A DNA stretch of 64,000 nucleotides from CAYOID01 sp964573115. GTDB taxonomy: Bacteria; Desulfobacterota; Desulfovibrionia; Desulfovibrionales; Desulfothermaceae. Shown in pieces: positions 15,569 through 23,656 of the stretch (position 1 is the stretch's first letter; each line of letters starts with the position of its first letter). The position numbers and the translations under genes were made by a program. The DNA lies in NCBI GenBank assembly GCA_964573115.1, contig CAZNIP010000001.1, positions 1 to 64,000 on the forward strand. Direction: 5' to 3'. The notes beneath the pieces are model-generated. The model did not search any database. It worked only from the letters and a program-made list of their open reading frames with translations, and was not told where the DNA came from.

Positions 15569-16900
15569 ATGGGAAACAGAATGCCGAAGATCAAGACCGC
15601 GCTGCCTGGGGAGAAAGCCAGGTCGATGATCGAGATGGACCAGGAGTTCGTCTCTCCATCCTACACCCGGGCCTATCCTTTTGTGGCTGAGAGGGCCAGG
15701 GGATTGTGGATGGAGGATGTGGACGGGAACACCTTTCTGGATTTCACCTCCGGGATCGCGGTCTGCTCCACTGGACACTGCCATCCCCGGGTTGTGGCCG
15801 CGATCAAGGATCAGGCTGATAAGCTGCTGCACATGTCCGGGACCGATTTCTTCTATCCACCGCAGATCGAGCTGGCCAAAAAGCTGGCTGATCTGGCCTT
15901 TGAGGGAGGCAGGGGCAAGGCCTACTTCGGCAACTCCGGGGCCGAGTCCGTGGAAGCGGCCTTCAAGCTGGCCAGGTGGGTCACCCAGCGCGAGCAGAAC
16001 ATCGCCTTTTTTGGAGCCTTTCACGGCCGGACCATGGGGGCCCTGTCCCTGACCGCCAGCAAGGCCATTCAGAAAAAACACTACAACCCCTTCATTCCCG
16101 GAATCACGCACATCCCGTATGCCTACTGCTACAGGTGCCCCTTGCACCTGACCTTCCCCTCGTGTGACGTGGAATGCGTGCGCTGGATTGAGGAGACCCT
16201 CTTCCGTTCAGCCCTGCCCCCGGAGGAGGTTGCGGCCATTTTTGTCGAACCCATCCAGGGCGAGGGCGGCTACATCGTCCCTCCAAAGGAATTTCACCTG
16301 GCCCTGAAGGCCCTGGCCGAGAAGTACTCCATTCTCTACGTGGCCGACGAGGTCCAGTCGGGGATGGGCCGGACAGGGAAAATGTTCGCCATGGAGCACT
16401 TCGGGGTTCAACCGGACATCATCGCCCTGGCCAAGGGGATCGCCTCGGGCATGCCCCTGGGGGCCATGCTGGCCAGGTCGGAGCTCATGGTCTGGGAAGC
16501 GGGCTCCCATGCCTCGACCTTTGGCGGCAACCCGGTCTCCTGCCGGGCGGCCCTGGCCACCATCGAGCTGCTGGAGAACGAGCTCATGGCCAATGCCGAA
16601 AAACAGGGTCAGCTCATGAAGGAGCGTTTGCTGGACATGCAGCAGCACCTGGAGTGCATCGGCGATGTCAGGGGCAAGGGGCTGATGGTCGGGGTGGAGC
16701 TGGTCAAGGACAGGGAAACCAAGGTCAGGGCCCCGGAGTGGAGGAACGAGGTCATTCAGAGGGCCTTTAACAAAGGTCTCCTCCTGCTGGGGTGCGGCGA
16801 GAACTCGATCCGCTTCTGTCCGGCCCTGACCGTGAACGCAGAGGAGATCGACACCTGCCTGTCCATGTTCGAAGAAGTTCTCCAGGAGGTGGCAGGGTGA
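15569..16900 (+). CDS. Class III PLP-dependent aminotransferase (acetylornithine/GABA transaminase family)
   Basis: 443 residues, cytoplasmic. The fold type I class III pattern is complete: GNSGAESVEAA for phosphate binding, FFGAFHGRT, VEPIQGEGGY, the PLP aspartate in VADEVQSGMGRTG, the Schiff-base lysine in ALAKGIASGMP, and STFGGNPVSC. An inserted CYRCPL...CDVEC segment (residues about 186-205) carries four cysteines and resembles the insert of archaeal-type ornithine/GABA transaminases and broad-specificity racemases. The reaction may therefore be transamination of GABA, ornithine or another amino acid, or even racemization; sequence alone does not decide. CAGGAGCTGAGCC precedes the ATG. 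The gene diverges from an amino-acid-type ABC importer. Confidence 0.88.
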   Translation: MGNRMPKIKTALPGEKARSMIEMDQEFVSPSYTRAYPFVAERARGLWMEDVDGNTFLDFTSGIAVCSTGHCHPRVVAAIKDQADKLLHMSGTDFFYPPQIELAKKLADLAFEGGRGKAYFGNSGAESVEAAFKLARWVTQREQNIAFFGAFHGRTMGALSLTASKAIQKKHYNPFIPGITHIPYAYCYRCPLHLTFPSCDVECVRWIEETLFRSALPPEEVAAIFVEPIQGEGGYIVPPKEFHLALKALAEKYSILYVADEVQSGMGRTGKMFAMEHFGVQPDIIALAKGIASGMPLGAMLARSELMVWEAGSHASTFGGNPVSCRAALATIELLENELMANAEKQGQLMKERLLDMQQHLECIGDVRGKGLMVGVELVKDRETKVRAPEWRNEVIQRAFNKGLLLLGCGENSIRFCPALTVNAEEIDTCLSMFEEVLQEVAG

Positions 16901-17016
16901 GCAGCGGTCTCGGATCAGCCTCTGGCCTCCCTGACCCGGGCACTGCAGCCATGGCAGCCCTTCCAGGGCCCACTCTCAGGTCGAGGGTCGCAGAGAGTCG
17001 GGGTGACCGGACATCC

Positions 17017-17397
17017 TCAGCGGAAGACCACGGGATGATAGCCTTCGGGGAGGTGGGCCGTTCCCTGGACGCAGGGCAGTCCCACTTCAGAGGCGATCCT
17101 GGCGGCCAGGTCGTCTGCCTGAGGATAGAACCCCTGCCCCAGGACCCAGGTCTTGCCCTCGGCTTTGTGGCTGAAAGCGCATGTGGCCATATGAATGACC
17201 TCGGCGCCCTTGGCCTTGAGGATCCTGGCCAGGTCGACAGCCTGGTCCATATCGTCGGACAGGGTGAAGACGCCGACGAGAGAGGTCTCGTGATACTCGG
17301 AAAAGCCTTGGATTTTCTCCTGCATGGACCGGAAGCAGTTGGTCAGGGGACATTTGAGCTCATTGTCCCGACAGCGCAACAAGCCGATTCTGGTCAT
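17017..17397 (-). CDS. CGGC-domain family protein without the CGGC motif
   Basis: 126 residues, soluble. The overall pattern is that of the CGGC domain: IGLLRC near the start, CPLTNCF, HETSLVGVFTL, then DLARILKAKGAEVIHMATCAF and a C-terminal GLPCVQGTAH. Where the family normally carries Cys-Gly-Gly-Cys, this protein reads LSDD (residues 46-49). Cys9, Cys16, Cys21 and Cys73 remain and could bind metal or do thiol chemistry. AAAGGAGTGAGCC fixes the start. Its 5' region (17398-17639) is about 240 bases with no other gene. Function unknown. Confidence 0.75.
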   Translation of the reverse strand: MTRIGLLRCRDNELKCPLTNCFRSMQEKIQGFSEYHETSLVGVFTLSDDMDQAVDLARILKAKGAEVIHMATCAFSHKAEGKTWVLGQGFYPQADDLAARIASEVGLPCVQGTAHLPEGYHPVVFR

Positions 17398-17600
17398 GGC
17401 TCACTCCTTTGATGGTGGCTGGAACAGACCGAGGAAGGGAGTGTTTCAGCGATCCGGGCAGGCGGCACCCAGTCCGCCCAACAGGTTCAGGACCTGACGC
17501 CTTGTGAGATCACCTTGACCGGATCATCCCTCCCCAGACAGTCAAGACGCATTCTCAGCAGTCATGCCTAAGGATGGGGAAAAAAGTCAAGGCCAGAGGG

Positions 17601-17619
17601 CAAAACCGCCCGGAGCGGT
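17601..17619 (-). terminator. Possible weak terminator after rpe
   Basis: Read on the minus strand, ACCGC-TCCGG-GCGGT (17619-17605) is followed by TTTTG, about 20 bases beyond the rpe stop. A five-pair stem and a four-T run make this weak. Confidence 0.4.
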
Positions 17620-17639
17620 AGGGTTCTGAACGGGAGGGT

Positions 17640-18317
17640 TCAGGACTGCTGACCCTGAACCGCCTCTTGAAAGGCCTCAAAGCGCCGGGCATAGGGAGGG
17701 TGGTTGAAAAAGGCTGAACCGGAGACGAGCACATCAGCCCCGCTCAGGACCAGGGTTCGGGCGTTGCCCAGATCCACCCCGCCATCGACCTGGATCAGGG
17801 TCGAGGCGTTCCTCTTGCGGATCAGCTCCTTGAGTTCCTTGACCTTGTCCAGGCAGAACGGAATGAAGGACTGCCCGCCAAAACCCGGGTTGACGCTCAT
17901 GATGAGGACCATGAAGAGCTGATCCAGGAGGTACTCGATCTGGCAGAGAGGGGTGTGCGGGTTGAGGGCCACGGCTGGTTTGGCCCCGAGCTCGCTGATC
18001 CGGCTCAAGGTCCGTTCCAGATGCGTCGAGGCCTCGGCATGGACACAGATCAGGTCGGCCCCGGCCTTGGCAAACTCGTCCAGGTACCGCTCCGGACGTT
18101 CGATCATCAGGTGGACGTCGAAGAAGAGCTGGCTCAGGGGGCGGCACTTGGCGATGATCGGCGGGCCCAGGGTGATGTTGGGCACAAAGTGGCCGTCCAT
18201 GACATCCCAGTGGACCCATTGCAGACCGGCCCGCTCCAGGGCCTGGAGCTCGTGTTCAAGCTCTCCGAAGTTCGAGGACAGCAATGACGGGGACAGTGTC
18301 CAGGGCAAGGTCGACAT
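17640..18317 (-). CDS. rpe: Ribulose-phosphate 3-epimerase
   Basis: 225 residues, standard length. It interconverts ribulose 5-phosphate and xylulose 5-phosphate. Motifs: LSPSLLSSNFGELEHE, WDVMDGHFVPNITLGP with a metal/catalytic Asp, FDVHLMIERPE, CVHAEA, VNPGFGGQSFIP, QVDGGVDLGNA with the second catalytic Asp, and VSGSAFF. The start has GGAGAGGCTC before ATG. It diverges from transketolase, so two linked pentose-phosphate enzymes share a 182-base control region. Confidence 0.96.
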   Translation of the reverse strand: MSTLPWTLSPSLLSSNFGELEHELQALERAGLQWVHWDVMDGHFVPNITLGPPIIAKCRPLSQLFFDVHLMIERPERYLDEFAKAGADLICVHAEASTHLERTLSRISELGAKPAVALNPHTPLCQIEYLLDQLFMVLIMSVNPGFGGQSFIPFCLDKVKELKELIRKRNASTLIQVDGGVDLGNARTLVLSGADVLVSGSAFFNHPPYARRFEAFQEAVQGQQS

Positions 18318-18371
18318 GAGCCTCTCCGAAATGAGTGCGGCTGAAGGCCGTGTTCAAGGGCCAAAAAAACA

Positions 18372-18400
18372 TTGACTCCGGGAAAAACTGCCTTTATGCG
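18372..18400 (+). promoter_or_regulatory. Candidate promoter for tkt
   Basis: TTGACT (18372-18377) and TATGCG (18395-18400) are 17 bases apart. The -35 is good and the -10 weak. It is about 100 bases before the tkt start. Confidence 0.4.
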
Positions 18401-18412
18401 GTGAGCAGCGAC

Positions 18413-18461
18413 GACCCCTCGGGGTCAAGCCGGTCAGTCATGCTATGTCCTGCCGGCAGGA
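18413..18461. promoter_or_regulatory. Hairpin and 14-base palindrome in the tkt leader
   Basis: GACCCC-TC-GGGGTC (18413-18426) and the perfect palindrome TCCTGCCGGCAGGA (18448-18461) both lie between the candidate tkt promoter and its ribosome binding site. They could be operator sites or leader structure; neither matches a regulator I know. Confidence 0.35.
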
Positions 18462-18499
18462 TCAGTCAAGAAGAACGAGATCATCATTCAGGAGGAGCT

Positions 18500-20497
18500 A
18501 TGCCTTCACGCAGGGAACTCGCCAATGCGATTCGATTTTTGAGCATGGACGCGGTCCAGCAGGCCAAGTCCGGCCATCCCGGGGCCCCAATGGGAATGGC
18601 CGATATCGCCGAAGTGCTCTGGAACGATCACCTGGTCCACAACCCCCGGGACCCCCTCTGGCCCAACCGGGACCGCTTCGTGCTCTCCAACGGACACGGG
18701 TCCATGCTCCTGTACTCGCTCCTCCATCTTTCCGGATACGACCTCAGTCTCGACGAGCTCAGGAACTTCAGGCAGCTGCACTCCAAGACCCCCGGCCACC
18801 CGGAATACGGCCTGACGCCAGGAGTGGAGACGACCACCGGCCCTCTGGGCCAGGGCCTGGCCAATGCCGTGGGCATGGCCATGGCCGAAAAGATTCTGGC
18901 CCGGCGGTACAATCAGGGCCAGGAGGCCATCGTCGACCACATGACCTATGTCTTTCTCGGGGACGGCTGCATGATGGAAGGCATCTCCCACGAGGCCTGC
19001 TCTCTGGCCGGCACCCTCGGGCTGGGCAAGCTGATCGCTGTGTATGACGACAACGGGATCTCCATCGATGGAGAGGTGGACGGCTGGTTCAGGGACGACA
19101 CCGCAGCACGGTTCGAGGCCTACGGCTGGCATGTGGTCAGGAATGTGGACGGACACGACAGTCAGAGCGTGGATCAGGCCATTCAGGAGGCCAGGCAGGA
19201 GACATCGAAGCCGAGCCTGATCTGCTGCCGAACGACCATTGCCTGGGGGGCCCCGTCAATGGCCGGCTCGCACCAGACCCATGGCGCCCCGCTGGGGCCG
19301 GATGAGATCCAGGCCACCAGGGACGGATTGAGCTGGGCTCATCAGCCCTTCGCGGTCCCGGACGAGGTCTACGCCGGTTGGAATGCTGTCGACGCGGGCC
19401 AGCGCAGGCAGCAGGAATGGGAAGAGACGTTTGCCAGGTACGAGCGCAACCACCCGGACCTGGCCGCAGAGTTCCGCCGGGTGATGAGGGGCGACCTGCC
19501 CTCGGAGTTCAGCTCCCGGGCAGAAGCCTTCATTCGCGAGCTGGCGGATCAGGGTCAGGACATGGCCACCCGGAAGGCTTCCAAAGAGGTCCTGGAGGGC
19601 TTTGGCCCGCTGCTGCCGGAGCTTCTCGGCGGATCAGCCGACCTGAGCGGCTCGAACAAGACCATCTGGTCCGGGTCCCGGGTCATCAGCCGTGACACCT
19701 GGGAGGGCAACTATGTCCATTTCGGGGTCCGGGAGTTCGGCATGTCGGCCATGGCCAGCGGCATAGCCCTGCATGGCGGCCTGATCCCTTATGTGGGGAC
19801 GTTTCTGGTCTTTTCAGACTACGCCAGGAACGCGATCAGGATGTCCGCGCTCATGGGGGTTCGAAACATCTTTGTCCTGACCCACGATTCCATTGGAGTC
19901 GGCGAGGACGGGCCGACGCATCAGCCCATCGAGCATGCGGCATCGCTCCGGCTGATCCCCAGCCTCCATGTCTGGCGGCCCTGTGACACGGTGGAGTGCG
20001 CTGCAGCCTGGAAAGCGGCCCTGGAAAGGGCAAACGGGCCAAGCTGCCTGCTGCTGACACGCCAGAGCCTGAAGCATCAGCCCAGAAACGAGTCCGCCCT
20101 GGCCAACATGGCCAGGGGGGGCTACGTCCTCAAGCAGGAGAGCGGCCCGCCAGAGGGGGTCATCGTGGCCACCGGCTCAGAGGTCGAGATTGCGGTCCAG
20201 GCTGCCGAGATGCTTGAAGCCAGGGGGCGTTCCATTCGGGTTGTCTCCATGCCCTGTGTGGAGGTCTTTCGAGCCCAGGACACGGTCTACCAGGCAGAAG
20301 TCCTTCCGGACGACCTCGCTGCGCGAGTGGTGGTCGAGGCCGGGGTGACCTGGTACTGGCAGGGGATTGCAGGCCACAAGGGCAAGATCCTGGGCATCGA
20401 CCGTTTTGGTGAGTCGGCCCCTGGCAAGGACCTGTTCGATTTCTTCGACCTGACCCCCGGTGCCGTGGTCAAGGCCATGCTCGATTGCCTGGAATGA
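18500..20497 (+). CDS. tkt: Transketolase
   Basis: 665 residues, standard. A thiamine-diphosphate enzyme moving two-carbon units in the non-oxidative pentose phosphate pathway. Visible are SGHPGAPMGMADIAEVLW, LSNGHGSMLLY, TTGPLGQGLANAVGMA, the ThDP motif VFLGDGCMMEGISHEA with YDDN downstream, RTTIAWGAP, FGVREFGMSAMASG, LTHDSIGVGEDGPTHQPIEH and the C-terminal GVTWYWQG. The frame runs upstream to 18335 but AGGAGGAG before ATG 18500 and the homology both set the start there. It is convergent with the PFK-2/FBPase-2-like gene, 15 bases apart. Confidence 0.96.
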   Translation: MPSRRELANAIRFLSMDAVQQAKSGHPGAPMGMADIAEVLWNDHLVHNPRDPLWPNRDRFVLSNGHGSMLLYSLLHLSGYDLSLDELRNFRQLHSKTPGHPEYGLTPGVETTTGPLGQGLANAVGMAMAEKILARRYNQGQEAIVDHMTYVFLGDGCMMEGISHEACSLAGTLGLGKLIAVYDDNGISIDGEVDGWFRDDTAARFEAYGWHVVRNVDGHDSQSVDQAIQEARQETSKPSLICCRTTIAWGAPSMAGSHQTHGAPLGPDEIQATRDGLSWAHQPFAVPDEVYAGWNAVDAGQRRQQEWEETFARYERNHPDLAAEFRRVMRGDLPSEFSSRAEAFIRELADQGQDMATRKASKEVLEGFGPLLPELLGGSADLSGSNKTIWSGSRVISRDTWEGNYVHFGVREFGMSAMASGIALHGGLIPYVGTFLVFSDYARNAIRMSALMGVRNIFVLTHDSIGVGEDGPTHQPIEHAASLRLIPSLHVWRPCDTVECAAAWKAALERANGPSCLLLTRQSLKHQPRNESALANMARGGYVLKQESGPPEGVIVATGSEVEIAVQAAEMLEARGRSIRVVSMPCVEVFRAQDTVYQAEVLPDDLAARVVVEAGVTWYWQGIAGHKGKILGIDRFGESAPGKDLFDFFDLTPGAVVKAMLDCLE

Positions 20498-20512
20498 ACC
20501 CGGGACGACCTC

Positions 20513-21751
20513 TCAGCCCGGCCCCAGACCAATGGGCTTGAGCTCGAAGAGCTTTTTCTGCTGGGTGCAGATGATGTGGTAGTACTGGTTCTGGGGGACG
20601 TAGATGAAGGGGACATCCTCGATCCGCCGGTACAGGAAGTGGGACAGGATCATCCTGTTCACGGCCCGGTGCCCGACGATCATGATGTGATCGGCGTTGC
20701 CGCTGAGGAACAGGGCTTTTTTCAGCCCCCGGTCGATCCGGGGCCGCATGGTCACGTACCCCTCCCCCTGGGGGTAGATGTAGTTGTACTTGTCCTGAAA
20801 CCGCTGCTGGTAGACCTCGGGCAGATCGCTCTGGATCTCCTCGTAGCTCATGTTCTCGCAGATCCCGGCGTCGATCTCGTTGAACTCCTTGAGCATGACC
20901 AGGGTGCTGCGGTCCTGCTGCATGTGGGAGATGGGCTCGGATGTCTCGATGGTTCTCATTTTCTGGCTGCAGAAGATGTAGGGCAGAGAGGTGTCCTTGA
21001 AGTGCAGGGCCAGATGATCGGCCTGCTCCTTGCCCTTGGGCGTCAGCCGGGCGTCCCCGCCGATTCTGTTCTCGATGTTGTCATAGGTTTCACCGTGTCT
21101 GACCAGATAGAGGTTCTTGACAGAGTCGGTCACGATCAGGTCCCGGATCTGGTCGAAAAAGGGGATGGAATCCGTCAGCTTGACCTCCAGGATCTGGTTG
21201 TTCAGGGAGTCCACGCGCATGGTGTTCCGCTCCCGGGAAAAGGGGGCGTAGATGTGCTCGTAGTAGGCAATGCGCTGCTTGAAGCTGGAGATGGAGTCCT
21301 GCAGGGTCAGGTGGCCAAACTCGGGCAGGCTGGCTTTCTTGCTGATGCTGGCCTCCAGGATTTCCCGATCGGTGTTGATGCACTCCATGAACACCAGAGG
21401 GTGGTCGGACAGGAGGTCGCAGAGCAGCTGTCGCCGCTTCTGGCTCACATTGGTCGCGTCCAGAATGGCCACATCCCCGCCCTGGTTGAGGAACTCCCTG
21501 GCGCTGGAGATGTTCATCCGGGCGATTTTTTCCCGCAGCTCGTACCCTTTGGTGTTGGACGGGTCGTAGAATTCGGCAAACGAGGTGTTGCCGCTGATGA
21601 GCTTGCGACGCAGATCGCCATTGTTGAAGATCTCCACGCTCACGCCGCTCAGGGAGAGGTTTTCCTTGATTCTGGCAGCGATGGTGGATTTTCCTCTGGC
21701 CGGCAGGCCGACCATGACCAGGTAGAGCTTGTCTTCTCTGGCTTGGGGCAT
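20513..21751 (-). CDS. 6-phosphofructo-2-kinase/fructose-2,6-bisphosphatase-like bifunctional protein
   Basis: 412 residues with the two-domain order of the animal and yeast enzyme. Residues 11-200 are a P-loop kinase domain: MVGLPARGKSTIA (the eukaryotic text is nearly the same), FYDPSNTKGYELR and AILDATNVSQKRR. Residues 212-400 are a histidine phosphatase: LVRHGE with nucleophile His219, RIGGDARLTPKGK, CSQKMRTIETSE, NEIDAG with Glu292, EEIQ, DKYNYIYPQGEGY and VGHRAV with His361. All three phosphatase catalytic positions are kept. In eukaryotes this enzyme makes and destroys fructose 2,6-bisphosphate. Whether this bacterium makes that signal is not known to me; adenylylsulfate- or nucleotide-type kinases are alternatives for domain one. 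It lies beside rpe and tkt. Confidence 0.85.
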   Translation of the reverse strand: MPQAREDKLYLVMVGLPARGKSTIAARIKENLSLSGVSVEIFNNGDLRRKLISGNTSFAEFYDPSNTKGYELREKIARMNISSAREFLNQGGDVAILDATNVSQKRRQLLCDLLSDHPLVFMECINTDREILEASISKKASLPEFGHLTLQDSISSFKQRIAYYEHIYAPFSRERNTMRVDSLNNQILEVKLTDSIPFFDQIRDLIVTDSVKNLYLVRHGETYDNIENRIGGDARLTPKGKEQADHLALHFKDTSLPYIFCSQKMRTIETSEPISHMQQDRSTLVMLKEFNEIDAGICENMSYEEIQSDLPEVYQQRFQDKYNYIYPQGEGYVTMRPRIDRGLKKALFLSGNADHIMIVGHRAVNRMILSHFLYRRIEDVPFIYVPQNQYYHIICTQQKKLFELKPIGLGPG

Positions 21752-21803
21752 GAGGTGCTGTCCTTTGGTCTGCTGAAGGTGTCAGAAGAGGTGCTGTCGT
21801 GTG

Positions 21804-22751
21804 TCAGTGACCGAAGAGCTTGAAAAAGGCCCTGGCATTGAGGCCTTTGCGCCTGTCCAGCCGCCTGAGTCCGCAGCGTGAGGCCAGCTCCCTGGCCGCC
21901 TGCAGCTGTCCGGCAGGGATCGTGTCCTGCAGCTCTGGGAAGCTGGCCGCTTCTCCGCAGGGTCGGTACTGGTCCATGACGTTCAGGTAGGTCTCCGGAG
22001 AGACGGACTCGGCCAGAAAGCGAAACCAGGCCTCAGACCCGGCCAGGTCGTCAGGCATGAGCAGATGCCGGACCAGAAGACCCTGGACGGCCACTCCGGC
22101 CTGATCCACTGTCAGATCTCCCACCTGACGATGCATCTCGACGATGGCCGCCCGGGCCTTGTCAGGGTAGTCTTCGGCCCTGCAGTAGCGCCTGGCCACC
22201 TCCGGGTCGCTGAACTTGGCGTCCGGCATGAAGATGTCGATGACCCCATCGAGCAGCTCCAGGGTTTCCAGCCGCTCGTACCCCCCGCAGTTGTAGACCA
22301 GGGGGAGGGAAAGGCCCTGAGAGAGGGCTATGGGCAGAGCCTCGAGGATCTGGGGAACCACATGGGTGGGGGTGACGAAGTTGATGTTCTGGGCGCCCTG
22401 GCCCTGGAGATCGAGCATGACTCCGGCCAGCTGATCCGGAGAGACGGCCGTGGCGCCCCAGGTGGAATGGCTGATGTCGAAATTCTGACAAAAGACGCAT
22501 CCCAGATTGCAGCCGGCAAAGAAGATGGTTCCGGACCCGTGCTCTCCGACCAGGGGGTCTTCCTCCCCAAAATGGAGATTGAATGAGGCCAGCAAAGCCT
22601 GTCGTCCGGTTTGACAAAACCCTGTCTCTCCTTCTAGCCTGTTCACCCCGCATTCGCGGGGACAGAGCCTGCACGCGGCCGACATGTCCAGAGCCTTGTC
22701 GATTCTGGTCTGCAGCACTTCGGGCCTCAGGGAGGCGAGTCTTCCCGGCAT
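21804..22751 (-). CDS. Radical SAM protein related to PFL-activating enzymes
   Basis: 315 residues, cytoplasmic. The radical SAM cluster motif is FFAGCNLGCVFCQNF. Upstream are four cysteines in CRLCPRECGVNR and GFCQTG that may hold a further cluster. THVVPQILEAL, YNCGGYERLETLELLDGVIDIFMPDAKF and MPDDLAGSE are typical of the PflA-like group annotated as putative pyruvate formate-lyase activating enzymes; no glycyl-radical partner lies in the window. The frame reaches 22820, but GAAAGGAG five bases before ATG 22751 makes that the better start. The substrate is unknown. Confidence 0.85.
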   Translation of the reverse strand: MPGRLASLRPEVLQTRIDKALDMSAACRLCPRECGVNRLEGETGFCQTGRQALLASFNLHFGEEDPLVGEHGSGTIFFAGCNLGCVFCQNFDISHSTWGATAVSPDQLAGVMLDLQGQGAQNINFVTPTHVVPQILEALPIALSQGLSLPLVYNCGGYERLETLELLDGVIDIFMPDAKFSDPEVARRYCRAEDYPDKARAAIVEMHRQVGDLTVDQAGVAVQGLLVRHLLMPDDLAGSEAWFRFLAESVSPETYLNVMDQYRPCGEAASFPELQDTIPAGQLQAARELASRCGLRRLDRRKGLNARAFFKLFGH

Positions 22752-22926
22752 GGCGCTCCTTTCCCCGGCTGGCTGGACCAGGCCGGCATTGTCTGTCCGG
22801 CAGCAGGCCAGAGTTTTCATTCAACTCACGACACGGCATCGTGTCAGGAAGGCCAGCACCAGTCCAGCATTCAAACACGACTTCAGATCCTGAGTCAATT
22901 CCCGGGAGATCCCGGTTGGAGGCGCC

Positions 22927-23541
22927 ATGGGTTTTCTTTCTGCCAGCACGAGCTTTGTCCGCTACAGGGTCTTGGGGGATGTCCCCAGGGAGCTGTGGAC
23001 TCAGTTGGAGGACAAGCTCAAGGAGCATGGCTTTCAGGACATCGACCACACCAGCGACGAACGTTCTTTCGGCTGGGTGTCCATCGACAACATGCTCGAC
23101 ACCTCCTGGTCGGAAGCCTCGCCATTCAAGGGCGAGTTTGCAGCCTTTGCCCTCAGGCTGGACACCAGGCGCATCTCGCCTGCGGTGTACAAGAAACACT
23201 ACCAGATGGCCCTAGAAGAGCTGACGGCTCAGATGAAGGAACAGGGGACCCCGTTTGTGGGCCGGGACCGAAAAAAGGAGCTCAAGGATCAGGTCAAGCT
23301 CAAGCTGCTGGGTCGGACGCTGCCTGTGCCGGCCGTGTTCGACGTGATCTGGAACATGCAGAACAACAGGATCGCCCTGGCCTCAACCCAGGACAAGGTC
23401 AGGCAGCTCTTTGAAGACCTCTTCACCCAGACCTTTGAGCTCCATCTCGAGCCGTTGACCCCGTACTACCTGGCCATGGAGACGGTTGGCCGGGACCAGG
23501 CACCGCAGGTGAACGAATACGAGCCCTGCGTGTTTGTCTAG
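22927..23541 (+). CDS. RdgC N-terminal half (recombination-associated protein family)
   Basis: 204 residues. It matches the first about 190 residues of RdgC, a ring-shaped DNA-binding protein that limits RecA loading. Compare ISPAVYKKHYQMALEELT, KKELKDQVKLKLLGRTLPV, FDVIWNMQNNRIALASTQDKV and LFEDLFTQTFELHLEPL with the E. coli pattern ([52 protein letters not shown]). E. coli RdgC has about 303 residues, so the C-terminal third is missing here. It seems to be supplied by the next gene. The TAG stop lies inside the left arm of a 12-base inverted repeat. The start ATG 22927 follows GGAGGCGCC. Confidence 0.8.
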   Translation: MGFLSASTSFVRYRVLGDVPRELWTQLEDKLKEHGFQDIDHTSDERSFGWVSIDNMLDTSWSEASPFKGEFAAFALRLDTRRISPAVYKKHYQMALEELTAQMKEQGTPFVGRDRKKELKDQVKLKLLGRTLPVPAVFDVIWNMQNNRIALASTQDKVRQLFEDLFTQTFELHLEPLTPYYLAMETVGRDQAPQVNEYEPCVFV

Positions 23542-23570
23542 ATTTCATCCAGAGGACCGGATGAAATCTA
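23539..23570. other. Perfect 12-base inverted repeat at the rdgC break
   Basis: TAGATTTCATCC (23539-23550) and GGATGAAATCTA (23559-23570) are exact complements around the loop AGAGGACC. The first three bases are the stop codon of the upstream gene. A short T-run (TTTTT, 23581-23585) comes 10 bases later, too far for a textbook terminator. It could be an attenuator, an mRNA-stability element or a scar. Confidence 0.7.
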
Positions 23571-23656
23571 CCCACTTCCCTTTTTCCAGCAAAGAGATGC
23601 GCACAATCTCGAGATCGGATTTCTCCAGTTGAGTCCGACACAGGAGTGACCGTGTG

